Below the pieces are notes generated by a model that worked only from the letters and a program-made list of their open reading frames with translations, was not told where the DNA came from and ran no database searches. A stretch of DNA of 64,000 nt, from NCBI GenBank assembly GCA_947589315.1, contig CANPZE010000006.1:18813-82812 (forward strand), read 5' to 3'. A program made the translations under genes and the position numbers. Position 1 is the first letter of the stretch, and the number at the start of each line of letters is the position of its first letter. The stretch is from an uncultured Lachnospiraceae bacterium. GTDB lineage: Bacteria > Bacillota > Clostridia > Lachnospirales > Lachnospiraceae. This document shows positions 14,353 through 22,553 of this stretch, in pieces.

Positions 14353-15206
14353 GATTCCCGCCTGCGGAGAAGGAACATTGCCACAGAGGAGGAAATGATG
14401 ATGCCATAGCCGATATAACTAAGGAGGTCCGGCAGTTCTCCCAGGAACAGATAGCCTAAAAGCCCCGCAAAAAATATTTGAGAATAATCGTATACGGACA
14501 GTTCGCTGGCAGGGGCATGGCTGTATGCGGCAGTAATGGAAAACTGCCCTCCGGCGGCGGCAAGTCCGGCCAGCAGCAGAAAGGATGTCTGGGCAGGCGA
14601 CATGGGAGTGAAATGCAGGATGCAGTAGGGGAGGGAACAAAGGCAGGAAAACAGGGAGAAGAAAAAGACAATAAAGGGGCCGGGTACTCCCTGTCCGGAA
14701 GCCATCCGCACTAAAGTGTAGGCCAGCCCGGCAAAGGCTCCTCCCAGCAGGCCGACCAGGGCAGGGAAGGAGAGCAGATTTTCCCCGCCGGGGCGGAGGA
14801 TAAATAAGGTTCCCAGAAGAGCGGCAGCCACACAGCAAAGCTGATAAGGCTTTGCTTTTTCTTTTAGCAGAAACCAGGAGAACAAAATGGCAAAAAAGGG
14901 AGACAGTTTATTTAACATAGATGCATCGGAAATAGCAAGATGGTCGATGGCATAAAAATTAAAAAAGATGCCCAGGGTGCCGGACAGCGCCCGCCCGATC
15001 AGGACAGGAAGCTGCCGGCGTTCACAGCCCAGGGGGATCTGATTCCTGCGCAGGATATATAAGGCGAAAAGGATAGCCACTGCATTGCGGAAGAAGGCCT
15101 TCTGCAGGGTGGGGATATCCCCTGCCTGTCTGACAAAAAGGTTCATCAGTGAAAAGAAAAAGGCTGCGCAGAGAATACATAGGATCCCTTTGGCTCGTTC
15201 TGACAT
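14349..15206 (-). CDS. EamA/DMT-family transporter
   Basis: 285 residues with ten predicted membrane helices in two EamA repeats (about 6-135 and 145-280). The first repeat has FVRQAGDIPTLQKAFFRNAVA and the end of each repeat has the family pattern (LNKLSPFFAILFSWFLLKE; YDYSQIFFAGLLGYLFLGE). Family members export metabolites or amino acids; the substrate is unknown. AAGGAG precedes the ATG. It lies 14 bases downstream of the papain-like protease on the same strand, so the two may be cotranscribed. Confidence 0.88.
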   Translation of the reverse strand: MSERAKGILCILCAAFFFSLMNLFVRQAGDIPTLQKAFFRNAVAILFALYILRRNQIPLGCERRQLPVLIGRALSGTLGIFFNFYAIDHLAISDASMLNKLSPFFAILFSWFLLKEKAKPYQLCCVAAALLGTLFILRPGGENLLSFPALVGLLGGAFAGLAYTLVRMASGQGVPGPFIVFFFSLFSCLCSLPYCILHFTPMSPAQTSFLLLAGLAAAGGQFSITAAYSHAPASELSVYDYSQIFFAGLLGYLFLGELPDLLSYIGYGIIISSSVAMFLLRRRES

Positions 15207-15220
15207 GGCGTTCTCCTTAT

Positions 15221-17461
15221 CTATTTTTTAACAACCACTTTCAGCCGGGCTGTTTTTTTGTTATAGGTGCGTACCTTAATGTAAGCTGTCCCCTTCTTCA
15301 GAGCCGTAACCTTTCCCTTGTCAGAGACAGTAGCCACCTTTTTATTAGAGCTGGACCAGGTACGTTTATAACTGGCAGCGCCAGAAGGAAGCTTTAATTT
15401 AGCCTGGAAAGATTTCCCCTTTTTAATCTTCTTCGTTTTGGCAGGGGAAATCTTTGCCTTAGAGGGAGCCTTCTTGACCTTCACCTTCAGTTTGGCCGAA
15501 TTGCCGTTGGCAGATATGGTGATTTTCGTGCTTCCTACATTATTAGCTGAGAGCAGGCCTACATTAGTAATGGTGGCCACCCCGCTGTCCAATGTGGAGA
15601 AGGACAGTGTCTGATCGGAAATGATCCGTATCGTCTCTCTCTTTCCCAATGTAATGCTCGACTTGCTCAGCTTGATCCCGGTAGCTGTCACGGCAGCCGT
15701 AATGGCATGTTTATATTTGGCATTGGTACCACCGCTGGCCGTTCCCCCGCTATTGTCCGTATTGTCGGCAGACGGAGGCAGTTCAGAGGCCTGGGTGGTA
15801 TTCTTAGAGAATGCCTTGATGCAGGTATTATTATATCCCAGGATATTTGTGTCTATCCACTGGGGCTTAGAGCCGTACCAGGGATAATATATGAAACTTT
15901 GTCCCCGAGAGGAACTGTACTCCATAGAATAGTAAGTGGAGTCCTGACCCGTTCCCTCAAAGGGAACATATGCTTTCGTGGAACCGTTCTGTACATAAGT
16001 CACTACAATAGCAAAGCGTTCCCCCGCTTTCACGCTTACCGGAGAGGAAAGAGGGATGGTATGGTAACCGCAGCGCTCTGCCACTCCAGAGGTAGTACAG
16101 GCCTCGATCAGGATCCCCTTGGCAGGGCTGTCAGCATTGGCCGGGACTTCCCGGTAAAGCTGGATTTGATACTGCTGCCTGTCAGACAGAGTATATAAGG
16201 ATACAGCGGAAATCTCCTGAGGAGAGGAGGGATCTGCTGTGAAAATATTGCCTGCCCGGGGGCTCATTGTCGTAGAATACAGGGCCTGCCCCCATCCGAA
16301 CCCATCGTATTGGTAAATATGGTCATAATTTGTAGAAGACTCCATATCAAAAATAAAACAATCGCAGATAGAAGACTCATAGTAGGACAGCCAGAAATAT
16401 CCCTCATCCCCGGAATCTGCGCCGTAACTATTGGCGATCAGCCAGGCGCCGTTCCCCAGAGGAGTGGAGGCGAAATTAGAGCGAGGATAATTATCGTCCC
16501 ACCCTACGATAGCAACGCAATGATTTGCATGGTCTATTGCGGAGGAGCCGATATAATTCTGCTGATAGTAGGCTGTACCTCCTGCTTCTGAGGTTTTCAT
16601 ATATTTTTTATCATAGTACAGGGCAATATCCATGACCCCATGTTCTATGATCAACTGCTTCATTGCCGAGACAGCATCGGGGTCATTATAGTAACAGAGC
16701 CCGTTAAGCGTACTGTCATACAGGGTAATAGTATTGCGCATATGTAGTTCTGCAAGAGGGCGGAGAGAGTCCTGGCGTTTTTCCATATCGTTTGCCATTG
16801 CCTCTAACTGCTCTTCTGTAGAAGCCTGGAAGGCAGCGCTGGCTTCTGACACCGGGCCGACCCATTTGGCCAGGGTAAACATGGCTAATGTGGCAGAGCC
16901 GCCATTTATATAAGGAAATGTATGGGATACAGACACAGAGAGCCCGTCTCCCTTCAATGGGTCGGAGGAATCCTTAGAAGGGCTGTAGGAAAACCAGGTC
17001 AAATGGTTTTCAGAATAGTCGGTGCTTTCTACAGATGAGGAAAATCCCTTTTTCAGCGCATTGGATTCAATTGCCTTGATGGCGCCGAAGGCCCAGCAGC
17101 ATCCGGTCACGCCTTGATCCTTAATGGCGGTCACAAGGCCCTGCGTGCGCAGGTCATAAGTCTCCGGCAAGTTTCCCCTGCGCAGGCGGTCTGACAGAGA
17201 GGCAGAGGATACGGCATTCTCTCCGGTATAGATATTTTCTTCCGAATCCACTAGATGGGAACGGATCAGACCGCTGTCACTGAGCTGGTATTCCCTGGTC
17301 AGCAGATGGTCGCTGTCCAGGGAGGTATTCTGCTCACTCTCTTTTGCAGATACCCGGGCGGGGCCGGGGGCAATGCCCGGGGCGGAGAGTACCAGCGAGA
17401 CGGTAAGGACGGCGCCCAGCGAATATTTCATTACGGATAAAACAGGATATCGTTTTTTCAT
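15221..17461 (-). CDS. Secreted papain-like cysteine protease (C1A) with Ig-like C-terminal domains
   Basis: 746 residues from ATG 17461 (GGAGG six bases upstream; the ATG at 17467 abuts that site). A signal peptide (about 10-40) is followed by a propeptide-like segment and a C1 peptidase domain. KDQGVTGCCWAFG contains the oxyanion Gln and the nucleophile (the Cys before Trp, about residue 122), DHANHCVAIVGWDD the catalytic His, and GAWLIANSYG the Asn. A beta-rich region follows (SVKAGERFAIVVTY), then a Ser/Gly/Thr linker and two Big_2-type Ig domains ending KKVATVSDKGKVTALKKGTAYIKV. It resembles extracellular or wall-associated proteases of gut Clostridia. No LPXTG motif is seen; the lysine-rich Ig domains may bind the cell wall. 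Confidence 0.88.
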   Translation of the reverse strand: MKKRYPVLSVMKYSLGAVLTVSLVLSAPGIAPGPARVSAKESEQNTSLDSDHLLTREYQLSDSGLIRSHLVDSEENIYTGENAVSSASLSDRLRRGNLPETYDLRTQGLVTAIKDQGVTGCCWAFGAIKAIESNALKKGFSSSVESTDYSENHLTWFSYSPSKDSSDPLKGDGLSVSVSHTFPYINGGSATLAMFTLAKWVGPVSEASAAFQASTEEQLEAMANDMEKRQDSLRPLAELHMRNTITLYDSTLNGLCYYNDPDAVSAMKQLIIEHGVMDIALYYDKKYMKTSEAGGTAYYQQNYIGSSAIDHANHCVAIVGWDDNYPRSNFASTPLGNGAWLIANSYGADSGDEGYFWLSYYESSICDCFIFDMESSTNYDHIYQYDGFGWGQALYSTTMSPRAGNIFTADPSSPQEISAVSLYTLSDRQQYQIQLYREVPANADSPAKGILIEACTTSGVAERCGYHTIPLSSPVSVKAGERFAIVVTYVQNGSTKAYVPFEGTGQDSTYYSMEYSSSRGQSFIYYPWYGSKPQWIDTNILGYNNTCIKAFSKNTTQASELPPSADNTDNSGGTASGGTNAKYKHAITAAVTATGIKLSKSSITLGKRETIRIISDQTLSFSTLDSGVATITNVGLLSANNVGSTKITISANGNSAKLKVKVKKAPSKAKISPAKTKKIKKGKSFQAKLKLPSGAASYKRTWSSSNKKVATVSDKGKVTALKKGTAYIKVRTYNKKTARLKVVVKK

Positions 17462-17536
17462 ATACATCCTCCATATACTTGGTGCCTGAAAGAGTTCCAG
17501 GAAATCTTAATATTTTGTGAATGTTTTTTTCCTTTA

Positions 17537-17565
17537 TTGAGAACAAAATTCAGGTGTGCTATAGT
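17537..17565 (+). promoter_or_regulatory. Candidate promoter of the DUF368 gene
   Basis: TTGAGA (17537-17542), a 17-base spacer, TATAGT (17560-17565); the leader is about 125 bases. Confidence 0.55.
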
Positions 17566-17696
17566 TATTAATAATTAAATTGGCAAAGCTAATTATATTA
17601 AGATATGATACCAGAACAGTATACCATAAAAATATCAGAAATAAAATGGAAAATAGCGTTGCCAGACAGAATAAACAGAAGGAAAGGAATGGAAAA

Positions 17697-18545
17697 ATGA
17701 GGCTGATAAAAGATATTTTAAAGGGAGCCGTGATCGGGGTGGCGAATGCGATCCCTGGAGTGAGCGGGGGTACAATGATGGTATCTATGGGAATCTACGA
17801 TGATATTATCCACTGCATCACACATTTATTCAAACAGTTCAAAGAGAGTGTAAAAACGCTGCTTCCGTATTTTGTTGGCATGGCGCTGGGGATAGTAGGG
17901 CTGGCATACTTTATCAAAGCTCTTTACGCCAATGTACCTTTTCAGACCAGCATGCTTTTTATCGGCCTTATTCTGGGAGGGCTTCCGATCCTGACCGGCA
18001 AACTGAAGGGGACTAAGATCAAAGCGCCCCATATCCTGGTTTTTCTGGCCTTCTTTGCCGCCATTATCTGCATGCAGTACTTTGGAGGGGCAGGCCGGGA
18101 TGTATCTCTGGGACTGGATGTATTCTCCCTGCTTCTTCTGTTCTTGGTAGGGGTTATCGCATCGGCCACAATGGTCATCCCAGGAGTAAGTGGTTCCATG
18201 ATGCTGATGATCCTGGGCTACTACAATCCTATTATCAACTCAATTACAGATTTTACTTCCGCCCTGGCGGCCGGGGATTTCCAGAAGGCGCTTCATATCT
18301 GCGGGGTTCTGATACCCTTTGGGATCGGTGTGGTTGTAGGGATTTTTGCCATTGCCAAGCTGATCGAGATCCTGTTAAAGAAGTACGAAGCCCTGACTTA
18401 TTCCGCCATTATGGGACTGGTTATTTCTTCGCCTGTAGTGATATTGATGGGAACGGCGTTGGCAGGCCTTACCGTGGGAACAATAGTTACCGGGATCCTG
18501 GCTCTGGCAGCAGGTACGGGGATCGCACTCTGCCTGGGCAGATAG
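17697..18545 (+). CDS. popT: DUF368 family membrane protein (PopT-type polyprenyl-phosphate transporter)
   Basis: 282 residues from ATG 17697 (AAAGGAATGG upstream). The N-terminal DILKGAVIGVANAIPGVSGGTM and the internal VIPGVSGSMMLMILGYYN are the paired signature repeats of DUF368, with about eight membrane helices. DUF368 proteins (PopT) were shown in other bacteria to recycle undecaprenyl phosphate across the membrane for wall synthesis, alongside the DedA-type UptA. The role here is by family transfer. Followed 35 bases later by an AI-2E family gene. Confidence 0.82.
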   Translation: MRLIKDILKGAVIGVANAIPGVSGGTMMVSMGIYDDIIHCITHLFKQFKESVKTLLPYFVGMALGIVGLAYFIKALYANVPFQTSMLFIGLILGGLPILTGKLKGTKIKAPHILVFLAFFAAIICMQYFGGAGRDVSLGLDVFSLLLLFLVGVIASATMVIPGVSGSMMLMILGYYNPIINSITDFTSALAAGDFQKALHICGVLIPFGIGVVVGIFAIAKLIEILLKKYEALTYSAIMGLVISSPVVILMGTALAGLTVGTIVTGILALAAGTGIALCLGR

Positions 18546-18580
18546 GGAACGGGAAGATAGAATAAAAAAGGGAGATTCCG

Positions 18581-19708
18581 ATGCAAGAAGATAGAAAAGA
18601 GTTGCACAAGCGAATTATTACTAATCTGTTAGTTTCTGCAGTGATCCTGCTGGCAGTGATATTTCTCCTGCCCAGGCTGCTGCGTTTCTTTGCCCCGCTG
18701 GTGGTAGCGTGGATCGTTGCGTTGATCGCCAACCCTCTGATCCGCTTCCTGGAAGACCGGATCAAGATCCTCCGTAAGCACGGCTCCGCTCTGGTGATTG
18801 TTCTGGTGATCGCCTTGATCGGCATGGGGTTCTATCTTCTGGCTATATTAGCGGCAAGCCAGATCCGGGCATTAATTGAGGAACTGCCTGGGATCTATCA
18901 GTCCGTAACCAGCAACCTCCAAGAGGGCTTCCTCTATCTCCATGAGCGTTATCACATTGTACCGGATGATCTGCAGAAGGTATTCAACACCCGGGAAAAT
19001 GCAGTCAGCGACTATATCATGACGGCTTTGCAGTCTATGCAGGGCGGTTCTCTGACGGCGGTAGGCTCTATGGTAAGCTCGCTGGTAGACTTTATTGTAT
19101 TGCTGGTACTGACCATATTGAGTTCCTATTTTATGATTGTAGAGAAAGAGAACATCAGCAGGGAACTCAAAGAGAGGATGCCGGAGGGGATATGGAACTT
19201 TGCCCATATGGCAAAGGAAATCTGCCTGCGGGCGCTGGGAGGATATTTTAAGGCGCATCTCCAGATCATGATCATAATATTTATCATCACAGTCATCCCC
19301 TTTGCTGTAATGGGGATCAGCTATGGAGGACTGCTGGCGTTGATCATAGCTATCGTGGATTTCCTGCCATTTTTTGGCGCAGGGACCATCCTTGGCCCCT
19401 GGGCGATATACAAGCTCCTGACAGGAGAGTACCGCACAGGGATCATCCTGATCGTCCTGTATGTGATCATTATGATCGTACGCCAGCTTCTGGAGCCTAA
19501 GCTGGTAGGGGACAGTATTGGCATCAACCCTTTTGAGATCTTGATCTTTATGTTGATCGGTTATCGTTTTGGAGGCATGCTGGGGCTGATCCTGGGGATC
19601 CCTATCGGGATGCTGGTCCTGGCCTTCTACCGGGAAGGGATGTTTGACAATCTCATCCGGGGGATCCGGATACTGGCTGAAGATATCAATGAGTACAGGA
19701 AATATTAA
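18581..19708 (+). CDS. AI-2E family (YtvI/PerM-like) membrane transporter
   Basis: 375 residues with about eight membrane helices: a pair near 20-55, one at 65-90, a soluble segment (about 95-155) and a helical C-terminal half with DFLPFFGAGTILGPWAIYKLL and VRQLLEPKLVGDSIGINPFEIL, both hallmark AI-2E family motifs. Some members export AI-2 or act as Na+/H+ antiporters, and YtvI is a sporulation-associated paralogue in Bacillus. The precise substrate is unknown. Its end faces the VanZ-like gene 31 bases away. Confidence 0.87.
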   Translation: MQEDRKELHKRIITNLLVSAVILLAVIFLLPRLLRFFAPLVVAWIVALIANPLIRFLEDRIKILRKHGSALVIVLVIALIGMGFYLLAILAASQIRALIEELPGIYQSVTSNLQEGFLYLHERYHIVPDDLQKVFNTRENAVSDYIMTALQSMQGGSLTAVGSMVSSLVDFIVLLVLTILSSYFMIVEKENISRELKERMPEGIWNFAHMAKEICLRALGGYFKAHLQIMIIIFIITVIPFAVMGISYGGLLALIIAIVDFLPFFGAGTILGPWAIYKLLTGEYRTGIILIVLYVIIMIVRQLLEPKLVGDSIGINPFEILIFMLIGYRFGGMLGLILGIPIGMLVLAFYREGMFDNLIRGIRILAEDINEYRKY

Positions 19709-19739
19709 TGGAGCAGGGATCCTGCTGTCTGGCAGGGCG

Positions 19740-20612
19740 TCACATACTGGTGAAATAATTCGACAGTTTTTCCCGGCTCATTAGAAATTCCCGGTTAGCC
19801 ACAGACTGAAACAGGCTGTTAATAAGATGGAACAGGAGTACGCCGATCAGTATGCCGATCAGGCTGAGTGAGATATCGTCCAGATCGTATCTCCCCAGAC
19901 CGATGACATATTGGAGGACTTCCAATAACACGGGATAAGCGGCGAAGATGAGAAGCCTGAGCGGCAGCATCCGTTTCCGCAAGAAAATCCGGAAGAAGAA
20001 ACCGAAAGGAATCCCCAGGGCGATGATCTCAGCGTCATATGCCGCCAGAGGCTGGAGTTCCGTTCCTTGCCGCACCATCTGCTCCAAATGGCCTGCCAGT
20101 GACATAAAAGGAACAAAATTGTGCGCGCCGAAGGCATCCTCCTCATAGGGAGGCAATATAGGGGTAATATAATATTGTTTTAAAATGGTCAGGGCGTAGA
20201 TCGCCAGAAACAAAATCGTCATACGCCGGAAGAAGGAGGAGTAGCCGAAAAAACGGGGGCCGTGGTCCAGAAGGTCCCGGATCGTACAATACACAAAAGG
20301 CGTCAGCCAGTTTACCAGCACCAGGAATACCAGGGAGAAATCATACTGGATCCATGCATTTGGCTGGATCATATAGATCACTATCGCAAAGGCAAGTGTA
20401 GAGATCACCATAAATGCGGCATGGATAAAGCAATAGTCATAATCTAGCGAGGATTCCAGGCAGAAATGGGAGATCCCCAGCGCCAGGATACCGGCCAGAA
20501 GCACACTGGCCCAGGGCAGTGGGATGAGATAGTAGGCAAGCATTTCTGCAATAAAGCTGAGCAGGCTGAGGAGAACGACCAGACTGCTGATATTTACAAC
20601 CCGTGAATTCAT
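19740..20612 (-). CDS. VanZ-like family membrane protein
   Basis: 290 residues with six to seven membrane helices; AAAGGAGT precedes the ATG. The VanZ-like core is in the C-terminal half: AHNFVPFMSL, ALGIPFGFFF, VLLEVLQYVIGLGRYDLDDISLSLIGILIGVLLF (the EVLQ and D-DDI patterns are the family signature). VanZ gives low-level teicoplanin resistance in enterococci, but most homologues are housekeeping proteins of unknown function. The N-terminal about 130 residues are an additional membrane region. No other van genes are near, so a resistance role is not implied. Confidence 0.82.
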   Translation of the reverse strand: MNSRVVNISSLVVLLSLLSFIAEMLAYYLIPLPWASVLLAGILALGISHFCLESSLDYDYCFIHAAFMVISTLAFAIVIYMIQPNAWIQYDFSLVFLVLVNWLTPFVYCTIRDLLDHGPRFFGYSSFFRRMTILFLAIYALTILKQYYITPILPPYEEDAFGAHNFVPFMSLAGHLEQMVRQGTELQPLAAYDAEIIALGIPFGFFFRIFLRKRMLPLRLLIFAAYPVLLEVLQYVIGLGRYDLDDISLSLIGILIGVLLFHLINSLFQSVANREFLMSREKLSNYFTSM

Positions 20613-20696
20613 GAGATACTCCTTTCATAATTCCAAATTTACTATAATAATACCAGATGTTTTACAGGATTGACAATTAATTTTTTTGAATTGGTG

Positions 20697-20725
20697 TTGA
20701 CATTGTGGGAAGATTTTGCTATATT
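20697..20725 (+). promoter_or_regulatory. Strong promoter of the tRNA pair
   Basis: TTGACA (20697-20702), 17 bases, TATATT (20720-20725). The first tRNA begins at 20749. Confidence 0.75.
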
Positions 20726-20748
20726 ATACAGGTCGCATGAAGCGCACT

Positions 20749-20821
20749 GGGATCTTAGCTCAGCTGGGAGAGCATCTGCCTTACAAGCAGAGGGTCACAG
20801 GTTCGAGCCCTGTAGGTCCCA
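20749..20821 (+). tRNA. tRNA-Val (TAC anticodon)
   Basis: 73 bases. Acceptor GGGATCT pairs with AGGTCCC (one wobble), D-arm GCTCAGCTGGGAGAGC, anticodon loop CTTACAA with anticodon TAC, T-loop GTTCGAG. The 3' CCA is not encoded and must be added by the Cca enzyme (gene at 32779). Confidence 0.95.
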
Positions 20822-20851
20822 TTGATAATGGAATCATTATCTATTGATTAT

Positions 20852-20925
20852 GGCGGAATAGCTCAGTTGGCTAGAGCACACGGTTCATACCCGTGGTGTC
20901 ATGGGTTCAAATCCCGTTTCCGCTA
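20852..20925 (+). tRNA. tRNA-Met (CAT), elongator type
   Basis: 74 bases. Acceptor GGCGGAA with TTCCGCT (a G-U at the first pair), D-arm GCTCAGTTGGCTAGAGC, anticodon loop TTCATAC (CAT). The anticodon stem CACGG/CCGTG lacks the three consecutive GC pairs of initiator tRNA, so elongator Met is preferred. tRNA-Ile(CAT), the TilS substrate, cannot be fully excluded by eye. CCA is not encoded. Confidence 0.9.
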
Positions 20926-20933
20926 TGGAGACA

Positions 20934-20963
20934 AGCCCTGAAGTATTGCTTCAGGGCTTTTTG
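20934..20963 (+). terminator. Terminator of the tRNA operon
   Basis: AGCCCTGAAG (20934-20943) pairs perfectly with CTTCAGGGCT (20949-20958), followed by five T. Confidence 0.92.
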
Positions 20964-20991
20964 GATTATCAAGATCTGAAGGAGGTAAAAA

Positions 20992-21555
20992 ATGCGGGTA
21001 GGCATGGGATATGATGTACATCGTCTGGAGGAGGGCAGGAAGCTGATCCTGGGAGGCGTGGAGATACCGTATGAGAAAGGGCTTCTGGGACATTCTGACG
21101 CCGATGTACTGCTTCACGCTATTATGGATGCGCTGCTGGGCGCCGCGGCATTGGGGGACATTGGAAAGCATTTCCCTGATACCGATCCGGCTTATGAGGG
21201 CGCAGACAGCATGCAGCTATTGAAGCAGGTGGGAAGCCTTTTGGAGGAAGAATGCTATCTGATAGAAAATATTGATGCTACAGTGATCGCCCAGAGACCC
21301 AGGCTGAGGGAATATATAGACGAGATGCGGAATAATATTGCCCGGGCCCTGGGGCTGGATGCAGGGCAGGTCAATGTGAAAGCCACCACAGAAGAGGGGA
21401 TGGGCTTTACCGGAGAGGGCAAAGGGATCGCGGCGCAGGCTGTCTGCAGTATCTATTCCATGATGGATTATAGCAGGAATGTGGCGGACAGCGAGGGGAT
21501 GGCCGGCTGCGCAGGCTGTAACGGCTGCTGTCAGGGAAGACAGGAAGGAGAATAA
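20992..21555 (+). CDS. ispF: 2-C-methyl-D-erythritol 2,4-cyclodiphosphate synthase
   Basis: 187 residues; AAGGAGG upstream. Catalyses cyclisation of CDP-ME-2-phosphate in the MEP isoprenoid pathway. Motifs: GMGYDVHRL (zinc-binding Asp and His), [22 protein letters not shown] (second zinc His), [11 protein letters not shown] and [25 protein letters not shown]. The family usually ends near residue 157. Here about 30 extra residues follow, with four Cys in CAGCNGCC. The tail could be a read-on artefact of this lineage or a metal or redox patch. It sits directly after the tRNA terminator and two bases before the next gene. Confidence 0.95.
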   Translation: MRVGMGYDVHRLEEGRKLILGGVEIPYEKGLLGHSDADVLLHAIMDALLGAAALGDIGKHFPDTDPAYEGADSMQLLKQVGSLLEEECYLIENIDATVIAQRPRLREYIDEMRNNIARALGLDAGQVNVKATTEEGMGFTGEGKGIAAQAVCSIYSMMDYSRNVADSEGMAGCAGCNGCCQGRQEGE

Positions 21556-21557
21556 AG

Positions 21558-22418
21558 ATGTGGGTAGCGAAGGACTGGAAAGACTATGAAGTGATCGACA
21601 CCTCCGGCGGAGAGAAGCTGGAGCGCTGGGGGAAATATATCCTGCTCCGTCCGGATCCCCAGGTAATCTGGGATACTCCCAGGAAGAATCCGGCCTGGAG
21701 GAAATTAAACGCTCATTACCACCGAAGCAGCCGCGGAGGTGGAGAATGGGAATTCTTCGATCTTCCCAGGACATGGCAGATTCAATACCGGGATCTGACC
21801 TTTCGCTTACAGCCCTTTCAATTTAAGCATACGGGCCTTTTCCCGGAACAGGCAGTAAATTGGGACTGGTTCAGCGAGAAGATACGGACTGCCGGACGTC
21901 CGGTGAAGATCCTCAATCTGTTTGCCTATACTGGCGGGGCAACCCTGGCGGCAGCGGCGGCAGGAGCCAGCGTCACTCATGTAGACGCATCGAAAGGGAT
22001 GGTGACCTGGGCCAGAGAGAACAGCATTGCCTCCGGACTGCAGGACGCCCCTATCCGGTGGCTGGTGGATGACTGTGTGAAATTTGTAGAGCGGGAGATC
22101 CGCAGAGGCAACCATTACGATGGGATTATTATGGATCCTCCGTCCTATGGAAGAGGGCCCAAAGGCGAGATTTGGAAAATAGAAGAAAAAGTATTTCCCT
22201 TTCTCCGGCTTTGTGCGCAGATATTATCCCCCCGGCCTCTGTTTTTCCTGATCAATTCCTATACTACCGGCCTGCAGCCAGCCGTATTGGCATACATGCT
22301 GGAGACCTGTCTGGTGAAACAGTTTGGAGGACGGGTAGAGGCAGAAGAGATCGGGCTTCCTGTATCAGACAATGGGCTGGTACTTCCCTGCGGCGCATCG
22401 GGGAGATGGATGAATTGA
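21558..22418 (+). CDS. RlmI/RlmL-like class I SAM methyltransferase
   Basis: 286 residues. The SAM-binding motif I is ILNLFAYTGGATLAAAAAG (around 117-135), followed by THVDASKGMVTWARENS and the catalytic motif IIMDPPSYGRGPKGEIWK. This pattern (DPPS) is that of 23S rRNA m5C/m2G methyltransferases of the RlmI group. The PUA domain of RlmI is absent, and instead there is a beta-rich N-terminus (WDTPRKNP, EFFDLPRTWQIQYRDL). The rRNA substrate is inferred; the position is unknown. GAAGGAG immediately upstream lies in the end of ispF, suggesting cotranscription. Confidence 0.87.
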   Translation: MWVAKDWKDYEVIDTSGGEKLERWGKYILLRPDPQVIWDTPRKNPAWRKLNAHYHRSSRGGGEWEFFDLPRTWQIQYRDLTFRLQPFQFKHTGLFPEQAVNWDWFSEKIRTAGRPVKILNLFAYTGGATLAAAAAGASVTHVDASKGMVTWARENSIASGLQDAPIRWLVDDCVKFVEREIRRGNHYDGIIMDPPSYGRGPKGEIWKIEEKVFPFLRLCAQILSPRPLFFLINSYTTGLQPAVLAYMLETCLVKQFGGRVEAEEIGLPVSDNGLVLPCGASGRWMN

Positions 22419-22553
22419 CGATAAATATTGAAAATGCTATAATTATACGATAACGCCTGTATTTCTGGAGACAGAGCGATACCGGCGTATTTGTGACAGC
22501 GGATATGCCCTGGTGGGCAGTGGTCCAGATTGGAAAGGATGGAGATATCGCCA

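Noticed and set aside
19740..20612. VanZ-like gene as a glycopeptide-resistance determinant
   Set aside because: No vanA/B/H/X/R/S genes are nearby, and VanZ-like proteins are common housekeeping membrane proteins in Clostridia.
20852..20925. Reading the CAT tRNA as initiator tRNA-fMet
   Set aside because: The anticodon stem lacks the three G-C pairs of initiator tRNAs and the acceptor end is almost fully paired, so elongator Met is more likely.
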